The notes beneath the pieces are model-generated. The model made no database searches. It worked only from the letters and a program-made list of their open reading frames with translations, and was not told the origin of the DNA. This document shows positions 49,448 to 59,463 of a stretch of DNA of 64,000 nt, one piece after another (position 1 is the first letter of the stretch; each line of letters opens with the position of its first letter). Location of the stretch: assembly GCA_016169945.1 (NCBI GenBank), contig JADLSH010000091.1, forward strand, positions 1,860,001 to 1,924,000, in the 5' to 3' direction. The DNA is from Trachythela sp. YZ-2020. Its lineage: Eukaryota > Cnidaria > Anthozoa > Malacalcyonacea > Clavulariidae. The translations under genes and the position numbers were made by a program.

Positions 49448-51120
49448 ACATCATTAACATAAACATAATTAATTATGTATTGACGTCACAATAGCGTCAC
49501 GTTACCAAGTCGCGTTACCATACGTCACCTTAGGTTACGTTACCATCTGGTGGCGGAAGTAATTAGTATGCAAAATCTATGACGTCACAATAGCGTCACA
49601 TTACCAAGTCGCGTTACCATACGTCACCTTAGGTTACGTTACCATCTGGCGGCGGAAGTAATTAGTATGCAAAATCTATGACGTCACAATAGCGTCACGT
49701 TACCAAGTCGCGTTACTTATCACAATAGCCATAGCGTCCCTATAAAGTTCCCAAGCGTTGTGTTCCAAACACAGTCCGGTTCGACAACGAGTAAATAATA
49801 TATTCTCGTATCTAATATCACCTTATACGAAACGGCTTAGATAACTAATATAGCGACGCTTAACCTAGTAAAGTATTATTATCTTATGCGAAATAATAAC
49901 AAGCAGAGATATAGCTTTCTAAAACGAGAAGATCTTAAGGTTTAATCGGCATAGCTAAAGTCTTATATAGAGCAATACAAATATATGTTTGCCAAGCGAT
50001 TGAATAAACATAGTTCTTACAGGGATTTAAACCTTACAAAGTTTCAAGCGTTTTAGATGTAGCAGAGTGGGAAAAGCAGTAATTTTTAAGCGAGATTTAC
50101 AAGCATATACAAACATTGTATATAAACATTTAGCGTTTGTTAGGTGATTTTCTAGCTTAAAAATTTGAATAAATTTAGAATATATTATTATAGGACGGGG
50201 AAATATTGTACAATGTACATACAACACACACGGAATTAATTTTTAAAACACATTTATTGATAATAATTTCTTTTACAGCGTTAGTAAGGTCTGCTCCTAA
50301 GAGCATATCGTTTAGGTGTCTTTTGTATCTTTAAAGAGTTTTTATTTTTTGTCTGTCTTCGGGGGATAATCTTGCAATTGCTAAATCTTAAGGTCTCCAA
50401 TCTGAAATCTACCCAATATTAAATATATTTTTAACAAAGTAAATAAGGTCTGCTCTGGGTCTGCCACTAAGAACGTATTATTCTTAAACTCCAAATCCTA
50501 AGAGTGAATCATTGAATCCTAAAATTGAATAATTGAATATCGAGCGATGTTAGCTTCATATCGAGCGAGCCAACCTCCATATAGAGCGAGCTTAGCTTCG
50601 AGCCAAGCTCTAAGACGTAAGGATAGGCCCAGCCAAGCTTAGTATATATCTCCGAGCCTAGTATATATACCTCCGAGCCGACTTATCTTCCTTATCTTCC
50701 TTATCTTTATGACTTATGACTTATGACTAATGACTTATGACTTATGACTAATGACTTATGACTTATGACTTATAACTTATGACTTATGACTTATGACTTA
50801 TGACTTATGACTTATGACTTATGACTAATGACCATAGTCATAGACTATAGTCATAAGTCATAAGTCATTAGTCATAAGTCATAAGTCATAAGTCATAAGT
50901 CATAAGTCATAAGTCATTAGTCATAAGTCATTAGTCATAAGTCATAAGTCATTAGTCATAAGTCATAAGTCGTAAGTCGTAAGTCATTAGTAATAGAAAT
51001 TGGATTAGTTAACAAGTATATCCGCCTAGTCTATGACTATGTTTGTAAGCTCGCTCGATTTGGAGCTAAGCTCGCTCGATTTGGAGCAAAGCTCGCTCGA
51101 TTTGGAGCCAAGCTCGCTCG
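49448..51120. mobile_element. Second, rearranged relative of the giant foldback element
   Basis: 49,740-50,500 matches the left arm of the element at 12,127 (shared ccaagcgttgtgttccaaac, ttttagatgtagcagagtgg, gtctgctcctaagagcatat). It is followed by an inverted ATGACTT satellite (50,708-50,990, centre about 50,835), the arm motif aattggattagttaacaag, and a short gctcgctcgatttggagc array (51,050-51,120). The matching right arm is missing and three 98-bp blocks are inserted on the left, so this is a mosaic. Confidence 0.65.
49483..49735 (+). repeat. 98-bp tandem repeat, about 2.5 copies
   Basis: Units begin gacgtcacaatagcgtcac at 49,483, 49,581 and 49,679, and contain ttaccatctggtggcggaag. They are nearly identical, suggesting recent expansion. 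Confidence 0.8.
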
Positions 51121-51416
51121 ATGATAAAGATAAGGAAGATAAAGATAGGGAAGATAAAGATAAGGAAGATAAAGATAAGGAAGATAAAGATAAGGAAGAT
51201 AAAGATAAGGAAGATAAAGATAAGGAAGATAAAGATAAGGAAGATAAAGATAAGGAAGATAAGGAAGATAAAGATAAGGAAGATAAAGATAAGGAAGATA
51301 AAGATAAGGAAGATAAGGAAGATAAAGATAAGGAAGATAAAGATAAGGAAGATAAAGATAAGGAAGATAAAGATAAGGAAGATAAAGATAAGGAAGATAA
51401 AGATAAGGAAGATAAA
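51121..51416 (+). repeat. GATAAAGATAAGGAA minisatellite
   Basis: A pure purine-rich array of 15- and 9-bp units (gataaagataaggaa). It reads as DKDKEDK on one strand and as Ser/Leu repeats on the other. It abuts, without a gap, the point where the two helicase copies start to be alike, so it may mark the junction of the element with flanking DNA. Confidence 0.85.
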
Positions 51417-51568
51417 GCCAAAGTCGAAAATTTTGATCCTTTACGCTAAATTAGTTAAATTATGTATGCAAAAAAATTCGTAATTTCATTTTTGTGCAAG
51501 CGTTGGAATAAACGCAGAGCCACGCTGCATATCACGCCTTTTTCGTTCAGTTGTCGACACAAACAAAA

Positions 51569-54337
51569 ATGTTAAGAGACCTTAAACCGGCGAAGCAGTT
51601 ACGCTCGAAGCGATTAGAAAACTCTCTGAGGGCAAATATCATCGATGTGGTAAGCATACTACTAAAATACTCAATTAATATTGTATTTGAGGATTTAATA
51701 TCTTCTTTGTAGTTATAATTTTGCCACCGTATGTTTTACATAGATGCATAGAGATGTTCAAACACTTTCCTGTCGAGCGGTATGGAGAGTCACTCCAGAA
51801 GACATAGAGCTGGCAAAGAGTCAAATTGCGTCGAAAAGACTTAACCTAGACGAGCAGCTGGCCAATATAGCAGGCATGCAATATTTCATCTCCTGCATCA
51901 CGATGATGATGACAAATGCGAAGGCATCGTCGCTAGCCGGAGACCAGCGTCCTGAAAGAGAGTGCTATCCGGGGGTAGGCTACTTCATCGTATACCGCGC
52001 GACCCAAGACTGCAACGAGAACCGAATATTTGCCCTTCTTCACGACGCTGACATGGAACCGTCAATTACAAAGCTGCGCACTACAACATCGGCATCATCC
52101 ATCTTCCAGGTGCTGAAAGACCACACAAACGAGGCGGTACAAGCTTTGGTTACGACGTCAAATTCGTACTGCTTTAGGAAAGCAACGACGGAGCTTCGTG
52201 TAGAGCTTCGGAACCACAGAATCCCAGGTGTTATCCAACCAAACCATGCCGAATCGTCGTGGTGAATGAGGCTGAGTTGCTACGGAGTATGATGGTAGCT
52301 TTTCACAAACTTCAGTCAGATGGATTGGTAGCAGAGATCGTTTCCCTGCCAAACATCAATGCTGCTCGTATGCAAACAAATCCTAGCGACGTAACAAACA
52401 CCATCAAAGAAATCGATCGTGTAATGGAACTATGTGGTCACTCCCTATGCAGAGGTCAGGTCTACAGTCGACCTGATGGTGCAGCAATGACCTTTTTGGA
52501 GATGATGGACGTGAACAGTTACCTTCATCACCTGCTTTCCAACGACAGCTTACGCGAAAGAGTCCTGAAGCATTTTAACATCTTGTCGAGGACACTTTGT
52601 CATCCCGATTGCACTATTGTTAGGCAGCTGGTATTTGATAACGATCTTATCGAGGTTTTGGATGGTATCGTCTTCAAAATTTCCACTCGGTCCTTTATCC
52701 CCTGTCCTTTACCACCGACTGTGTACCGTAGGACGTCGCCCAGATCGTTCGTGCCGTACGATAGTTCGATCATACCAAACGCAGGTTACTTTAAAGATGG
52801 AATTGAGCATTCATTTCCAGAGCTCGAAACACGCATTCATTTTCTCAACAAGTTCTACCAATGCCTCGTGACTGGAAAGATGCCCCAAAAGATTCGTAAG
52901 CTCGTCGTCGCTGGGCCAAAGGACTCGGGAAAAACATCGTGGGCAGCAATATTTCATCGCCTAATTCCACATCAATCCATCGCCACCATCACCAAAGAGA
53001 ACCAGTTTTCGGCCGCGATGATTGATGAATCCACCCAACTTGTAATCATCGACGACTGGTGTGCGTCCACGATGGCGAGTGATTTGGCGAAGACGCTGTT
53101 ACAAAGTGGATGGATGACAACAGCAGTTAAGCACAAACAACCCAGATGCTTCTTTAACAGTTGTCCCTTCTACATCACAACCAACAACGTGCCAAATTTT
53201 GGAAAGGAAAACGAAAACGTACTGCAACGGCTGGCCATTTTCGACACGCAATCCCTGGACGAGACTTCAGTAGGCGCGGACAAGTGGATATTTGACAATG
53301 CCATGGCATGTGTGGATTGGATGGCATCGCAAATTAACGAGAACTTGGAGTGTGTTGAACGGCACGAAAGATGGTATGAAAGTGATAAACCCGCCACGAT
53401 TTCCAACATTCCCTCTCGTGAGTCGATTGCATATGTAGAGCGTGTGTCCTTTGAAGAATAGCGTGGAACATGTTCACAGGAAACAAGCGTACCAGACTCT
53501 CCCCGATACGAAATTCATCCATCATTTGCAAAAGAAGCGGAGAGAATGATTAGAACCTCGGGGAACAGGCGAAGAGTTGCACCTGTGAACTCACCAACAA
53601 CGACTGAAGATGAACTCGACAAAGCCATGCGTCCCAGCTTGTCGTCAGAAGATGCAGAGGAGACCGAACGTCACAGTAAAGATATGGATCACGAAAACTC
53701 TCCAGATCATAGGACATCACCAGACGCACGACAACGAAGCGAATCGGAAGAAGAAAGCAGCAATTATTACCAACGGTCACCCACACAGTGGCAACTGAAC
53801 ACCAATCTATACTTTCGCAGAGTTGCTGGCTATATCAAAACCATCTTTTACGGTCAGAAAATGAAGGGAAAGCCCACTTTAGCATTCCGGGCAAGAATCG
53901 AGAATGCTGATCGCAAGGAGAAAGACTTTTGGACCAAGCCTGATCCCTACATTGACACTTGGATTTTAATTTTCGGACAGGTTCGTCAAGTGTTCAATTT
54001 GGAAGCATTCGTGAGAGCCTATCCAGATATAGGCGACCATCTTAGCGAGTTGAGGAAAGTTGTGAAGCGACGAGTTCTCCACGAAGATTACCCCGTGAAT
54101 AAAATGAAAAAGACCATCGAATTACAGGACGCCGAGGTTGAACAGCAAGTGGCGGGTTCAAGCCAAGGTGGCGATAGTAGAGAAGAAGAGAATACTGCAC
54201 CAGATAATGCAAACGTGAACAGTCATGCGAGTAATGAGCGTAGAGTGAATGTGAAACGCAAAAACAAGTTTGGACAAGGTGCGACCGTTGATAAGCGACA
54301 ATTGCTTTTCAGAGACGATGACAACGATGAAAAATGA
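51569..54337 (+). pseudogene. E1-like SF3 helicase, copy 1 (disrupted)
   Basis: Exon 1 is 51569-51649 (27 codons, basic) and the first intron is 51650-51743. The next exon runs from 51744 and the helicase frame from about 52228. The SF3 helicase core in frame 52259-53461 has Walker A GPKDSGKT (residues 219-226), Walker B LVIIDDW (261-267), KHKQP (291-295) and motif C FYITTN (304-309), with an Arg at 324 in LQRLAIF. This spacing and the KHKQP block resemble papillomavirus E1. Such helicases are hexameric 3'-5' DNA helicases that open replication origins. A TAG at 53459-53461 cuts off the C-terminal region (53462-54337, charged, ending RDDDNDEK). A 5-nt length difference near 52,240 relative to copy 2 would also break the spliced frame. 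ATTAAA at 54,415 may be the poly(A) signal. Confidence 0.7.
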
Positions 54338-54339
54338 AC

Positions 54340-54360
54340 ACCCTGTGTGTGTGTGTGTTT
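54340..54360 (+). repeat. GT microsatellite after helicase copy 1
   Basis: A short GT run directly after the stop. The same place in copy 2 (62,246-62,290) has a much longer run, one of the few length differences between the copies. Confidence 0.85.
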
Positions 54361-54539
54361 ATCTGTTCGTTCAAAATTCCATCATGTCAATTGTATTGCA
54401 AACATGCTTCATTTATTAAAGAATTTAGTGTGATTAGTTGAAACAGCGTTTTTGATGTTCCTATGCCGTTCTCAATTTTGCGAAACATCTACGAACTACA
54501 TCCTTTTCTACATGATCAAATAATTGTAGGCACACGGTA

Positions 54540-56080
54540 GCCACACCTAACGGCACTTTTTTACCGATACTTTACATAAAGTATTTGATATCAAAAGTGT
54601 GGCTACCAGTGGCATTGAAAAAAGAATATTTTAAATGACTTGTAGCCATACTTTATACTTGATGTAAGTATACATTATAAAGTGTGGCTACGAGTGGCTA
54701 CCATTGTTCTATTGCTTTAGAAAAGTGTGGCTACCGATGTGGCTACGCGTGGCTACCCTGATTAAATCCCTATTGGAAAAGTGTGGCTGCCAGGGGCATT
54801 GAAAAAAGAATATTTTAAATGACTTGTAGCCATACTTTATACTTGATGTAAGTATACATTATAAAGTGTGGCTACGAGTGGCTACCATTGTTCTATTGCT
54901 TTAGAAAAGTGTGGCTACCGATGTGGCTACGCGTGGCTACCCTGATTAAATCCCTATTGGAAAAGTGTGGCTACCAGAGGCATTGAAAAAAGAATATTTT
55001 AAATGACTTGTAGCCACACTTTATACTTGATGTAAGTATACATTATAAAGTGTGGCTACGAGTGGCTACCATTGTTCTATTGCTTTAGAAAAGTGTGGCT
55101 ACCGATGTGGCTACGCGTGGCTACCCTGATTAAATCCCTATTGGAAAAGTGTGGCTACCAGAGGCATTGATAAATTAAATTCAAGCGACTCTTCGCCACA
55201 CTTTATACTTGATGTAAGTATACATTATAAAGTGTGGCTACGAGTGGCTATCATTTTATTATTATTACAATATTTCCAGAGTGTTAAGCATTTCAGTGTA
55301 TTAAAACACTGTTGCCAATGTGCTTTATAGCTATAAACACATTAAGTACAGGCTAGAATACTATCAAAATACTAGAAAGATACTACAAAAAAAATAACCT
55401 AAGTTAAAATTTCAAAGTACATAATGTTCATTTAAAAGTTTATGAAAATTATTAAATGTAGTTCTCACAACTCTTCGCCACACTTTATACTTGATGTAAG
55501 TAGTATCGGCTATAAAGTGTGGCTACGAGTCATATGAAATATTATTTTTTCAATGTCTCTGGTAGCCACACATTTCCAATAGGGATTTAATCAGGGTAGC
55601 CACGCGTAGCCACATCGGTAGCCACACTTTTCTAAAGCAATAGAACAATCGTAGCCACCCGTAGCCACACTTTATAATGTGTACTTACATCAAGTATAAA
55701 GTGTGGCGAAGAGTCATTTAAAATATTATTTTTCCAATGCCACTGGTAGCCACACTTTTCCAATAGGGATTTAATCAGGGTAGCCACGCGTAGCCACATC
55801 GGTAGCCACACTTTTCTAAAGAAATAGAACAATGGTAGCCACTCGTAGCCACACTTTATAATGTATACTTACATCAAGTATAGAGTGTGGCGAAGAGTCG
55901 TTTGAATTTTATTTTTCAATGCCTCTGGTAGCCACACTTTTCCAATAGGGATTTAATCAGGGTAGCCACGCGTAGCCACATCGGTAGCCACACTTTTCTA
56001 AAGACATGAAACAATGGTAGCCACTCGTAGCCACACTCTATAATCTATACTTACATCAAGTATTTCATGTATACAGTGTG
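54540..56080. repeat. Palindrome of 184-bp units, copy 1
   Basis: The left arm has units starting gtgtggctacc(a/g) at 54,597, 54,781, 54,965 and 55,149 (exact 184-bp steps, the last partial). The right arm (about 55,480-56,070) carries the complement, ggtagccacac, at about 55,561, 55,745 and 55,927. A unique spacer (about 55,255-55,475) lies between them. Each unit contains shorter inverted pairs (tagccatactttata / tataaagtgtggcta, gtggctacgagtggctacc). It could act as a replication origin or recombination site for the neighbouring helicase and recombinase. Confidence 0.85.
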
Positions 56081-56239
56081 CCTATGGTTCCCCTTGACCA
56101 AATTTTAATATTTAGAAAACGATCATTGCTTTTATACACCTATGCGTCATACAACAATGGTTGAGGCAGTTTAATTAGGGATGTGCTCCTTGTACTTTTG
56201 TAAGGGAACTAATAACAGCCACTTTTCCTGAGTATATAA

Positions 56240-57979
56240 ATGGCAAACATTCTTGTGCAAACTGTTTGCTTGCCGTCGTTCGAAGGCATGTCTGTGCCCC
56301 GTCAACGTGTTGACTGGAAAAGTATTGGCGGGGCATTTAATAAACCTCGAAGGCTTCACCTTCAGAGCGATAAAGAAGGGCTCTTTCGTTGTCCAGCTCC
56401 TAACTGCGAACATAGTGGTTTTACGAGTGAAAGAGGCTGTCGAAAACACGTCAAAATAAAGCATGCATGGTATATACATTTTGACACGAAGCCCATAATT
56501 CGCAATAACAACGAAACAAATCCTCTTGTGAAAGAGCTCTTCTCGACGGGAAGCAAACCAACGCTGCCGTGTTGTGCTACAAATTCCGAATTAGGACGAT
56601 CATTTTCTGTTTGGCTACAAAGCACGACCGGTGGTGGAAAACAAGCAAAGCAAGCTGAAATATCCGTTACTCGAGCATTTAAATTCATAAAGTACTGTTG
56701 TGAGCAATCGGGCGAAGATGAGCAATCTGTCTTGACGACGGTCGAACTTGTCGATTATTTTTTGTGTTCTTCCAGATTTTTAACAGACTTTCTTGTTCAT
56801 CTCGAAAGCAATTGGCAAATGGGTCAATCTGGCCGTCTTGGCTACGTAAACGGTATAGCAGATCTCTTAGATTTTCGTCGATTTCACTCACCTACCGGGC
56901 CTGTACTTCAAAATTTCTCCGTTACCGAAGTATACATAAAGCGAGCAAGGCAATGTTTGGCAAAGCAGATGCGTTCCCACTGGACGAAAGACTTAGACAT
57001 CGACACCCTCGAATCCAGAAGAAGTTGGGCTACGCTTGCTGAACTTCAGACGGTAATTCCCTTTCATTTAGAACGCTACAAAGGAATTCTCGAAGAATGC
57101 AAGAAAAAATCTTTTCTCACTTCAAGCGACTTGACTTTTGCTACTAGATTTGTCGCCGTTTTCATGTTCGTTAAAGTTAAAGGGTGCCGGCCGATGACCT
57201 ACCAACATTTGACAGTAACCATGTTTGACAACGCAACAATCAACGATGGAATGGTTGATCAAACCATTTTTAAGACGGCGCAAAAGTACGGTTTTAATTC
57301 ACTCTTCTTCGACGAGATTAGCTTGGAAATCGTAAATGACTACGTTAGATTCGTGAGACCATTACTCAAGCCACAATGTGAATACTTGCTCCTAAATCGA
57401 AACGGCACACAGTTTCAGAAGCTCACCGACCTGCTTAGCGTGCTCGTGTTCCAAGCAATAGGCAAGTACATTCACCCGACAAGATATAGGCAGATCATCG
57501 AAACGGAGAGCGTAAACCAGTTAGATTTGGAAGAACAGCGATTCGTATCCGAGGACCAGAAACATAGCTCAAACGTCGCCAGAGTTCACTATCAGAAGCT
57601 CCGATCTCGTGATGTCGCTTTAAAGGGACGATCTTGTATGGAAAAACTGCGCGGTGACAATGGAAGAGCGATGGATATGTGCGTACAGGAATTGATACAA
57701 CAAGATTCGAATGTTGTTGAAGTGAAAGATATGGAGACAGAAATGGACGGTGCGTCATCTTGTACGAGCGAAACGCCCATTCATGTAAACGATAAAACGG
57801 CAACAAAAACCAAAGGGCCAGTTAGGTTTACACAAGTGGAAGACAATTATCTGAGAAAAGGAATGAACAAGTTTGGTATGCGCTGGACTGCTATTTTAAA
57901 CTGCCCACTTTACAAGTTTCAAGAATGCAGAATACCAAGAACATTACGAATGCGAGCAACAACACTTAAATTAATTTAG
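56240..57979 (+). CDS. C2H2 / tyrosine recombinase / Myb fusion protein
   Basis: An intact 579-aa intronless frame. Residues 51-75 form a C2H2 zinc finger (C51, C56, H70, H75). Residues about 130-250 are a helical core-binding region. The catalytic domain at about 300-455 has the full RKHRHY-type set: Arg317 (KGCRPMTYQHL), Lys345 or 349, His412 and Arg415 (IHPTRYRQI), His442 and Tyr451 (KHSSNVARVHY). The 9-residue His-to-Tyr spacing is as in XerD. Residues 528-576 are a telobox-like Myb (FTQVEDNYLRKGMNKFGMRW, then RTLRMRATTLKL). The enzyme should cut and rejoin DNA through a 3'-phosphotyrosine; the flanking fingers suggest target or end recognition. A TATA-like tatataa directly precedes the ATG, so the transcription start is uncertain. 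Crypton or polinton-like-virus integrases are the nearest comparison, but neither is known to me with this layout. Confidence 0.8.
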   Translation: MANILVQTVCLPSFEGMSVPRQRVDWKSIGGAFNKPRRLHLQSDKEGLFRCPAPNCEHSGFTSERGCRKHVKIKHAWYIHFDTKPIIRNNNETNPLVKELFSTGSKPTLPCCATNSELGRSFSVWLQSTTGGGKQAKQAEISVTRAFKFIKYCCEQSGEDEQSVLTTVELVDYFLCSSRFLTDFLVHLESNWQMGQSGRLGYVNGIADLLDFRRFHSPTGPVLQNFSVTEVYIKRARQCLAKQMRSHWTKDLDIDTLESRRSWATLAELQTVIPFHLERYKGILEECKKKSFLTSSDLTFATRFVAVFMFVKVKGCRPMTYQHLTVTMFDNATINDGMVDQTIFKTAQKYGFNSLFFDEISLEIVNDYVRFVRPLLKPQCEYLLLNRNGTQFQKLTDLLSVLVFQAIGKYIHPTRYRQIIETESVNQLDLEEQRFVSEDQKHSSNVARVHYQKLRSRDVALKGRSCMEKLRGDNGRAMDMCVQELIQQDSNVVEVKDMETEMDGASSCTSETPIHVNDKTATKTKGPVRFTQVEDNYLRKGMNKFGMRWTAILNCPLYKFQECRIPRTLRMRATTLKLI

Positions 57980-58560
57980 ACAAGAACTGTAGTTATATAA
58001 TTCAATTCTACACTATATCTATTATGTTGTTACTATTACAAAAAAATGTACTCAGTAAAATATGTGAAAGAACAACTTTGAATGCGAAGACAATGCCTGT
58101 TTATTTAGGTGCATTAATTGCGCACATTTAACACTAACGCCAAAATTTTTAGGACATGTTTTAAGAGTAAAAATAATAGAAAATGTTTGTTTTCTAAAAG
58201 GTGTGAGCAGGATTCGAGTCTACTTCCTGCTGCAAGTCGTAGTTAGAGACTTTTCGCTGAGAACGAGCGCACAAATACTGTTAATAGCAATCTAACTTCA
58301 ACTTATAGTACAAACCATCAGGTCAATAATATGCACTAAACATTTACAATATATGTATTTGCACGAAAACGTATTAATATAGGAATATACTCAGTCATTT
58401 CATAGTATCATGTTCTCAACCTGTGAAAACATAGCTGTATTCAGCGATTAAAGTTATACAAATACTTATTATATGATATAAACATGCACACATTGTCTAT
58501 TCATTAATAAATTCAAATTTATTATTGTTGAACCGGAACGATTGTTTCTATTTTGCAACA
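57980..58560. other. Non-coding 3' flank of the recombinase gene
   Basis: AT-rich, no frame of note. A short attcgagtctacttcctgct looks vaguely like a tRNA B box, but no tRNA fold is seen. No AATAAA lies close to the stop. Confidence 0.4.
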
Positions 58561-58639
58561 TCAAACGGAACAAGGGGTTTTCCCTTTTAATTAATGAAAA
58601 CAATTCGTTCTCCGATTCTAGCCGAGACCAGTGCGGAAC

Positions 58640-59070
58640 AAACCGATCCTAATACGTAAACAGGTCTACTGTTCTCATTCAACCGTCCCTTATTGAATAG
58701 GCAACCAATTGTTCCTATTCAAGCGTTCCTAAATTTATCGGAACAAATAACAGCAGTTCCTTAATATAAAGCGAACAATTTGTTCTCATTCAATCATTCC
58801 CTAATATATAGGGAACCGATGTTCCTATTTAAGCGTTCCTTAATTTAAAGGAACAAATAACAGCAGTTCCTTAATATAAAGCGAACTATTTGTTCTCATT
58901 CAATCGTTCCCTAATATATAGGGAACCAATGTTCCTATTCAAGCGTTCCATAATATATCGGAACAAATAACAGCAGTTCCTTAATATAAAGCGAACAATT
59001 TGTTCTCATTTACCCGTTCCTAAACATAAAGGAACAAATGACTGCAGTTCCTTAACGTAATCGGCACATA
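58640..59070. repeat. 110-bp tandem array of GTTCC/GGAAC palindromes
   Basis: About four units with a period of 110 bp (ggaacaaataacagcagttc at about 58,740, 58,850 and 58,960). Each is built of small inverted pairs such as gttccttaatataaagcgaac and gttccctaatatatagggaac. It precedes helicase copy 2; no such array precedes copy 1. Confidence 0.8.
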
Positions 59071-59463
59071 AAGTTCCATTACTGAAGTACCTAATAACCA
59101 AAACAAACAACTGCTTATATTAAAGGTCATCACAAAATTGCTTCGTTTTTCACACACCGTTGCCTTTGTGGTTTGCTTAATGGTGCAAAACACAACAAAA
59201 CGCCTTGTACAAATGGCCCCGTCGACAATGTTTTGCATAAATATACAACTTACAGACACAACAAGACAAAAGAAAATACAATTAAGAACAGAATATAAGG
59301 AAATGCAGGAAGCCAAAGTCGAAAATTTTGATCCTTTACGCTAATTTAGTTAAATTATGTATGCAAAAAAATTCGTAATTTCATTTTTGTGCAAGCGTTG
59401 GAATAAAGGCAGAGCCACGCTGCATATCACGCCTTTTTCGTTCAGTTGTCGACACAAACAAAA

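Noticed and set aside
51033..51449. DKDKEDK-rich protein
   Set aside because: It is the translation of a simple GATAAG minisatellite; all frames are similarly open.
52228..52265. Programmed -1 frameshift as the only explanation for the helicase frame change
   Set aside because: No convincing slippery heptamer is visible, and a GT-AG intron explains copy 2 cleanly. It is kept only as an alternative.
59020..59316. Minus-strand frame with a hydrophobic stretch as a membrane protein
   Set aside because: It overlaps the end of the GTTCC array and the shared leader, has no start context or relatives visible, and is not open in copy 1.
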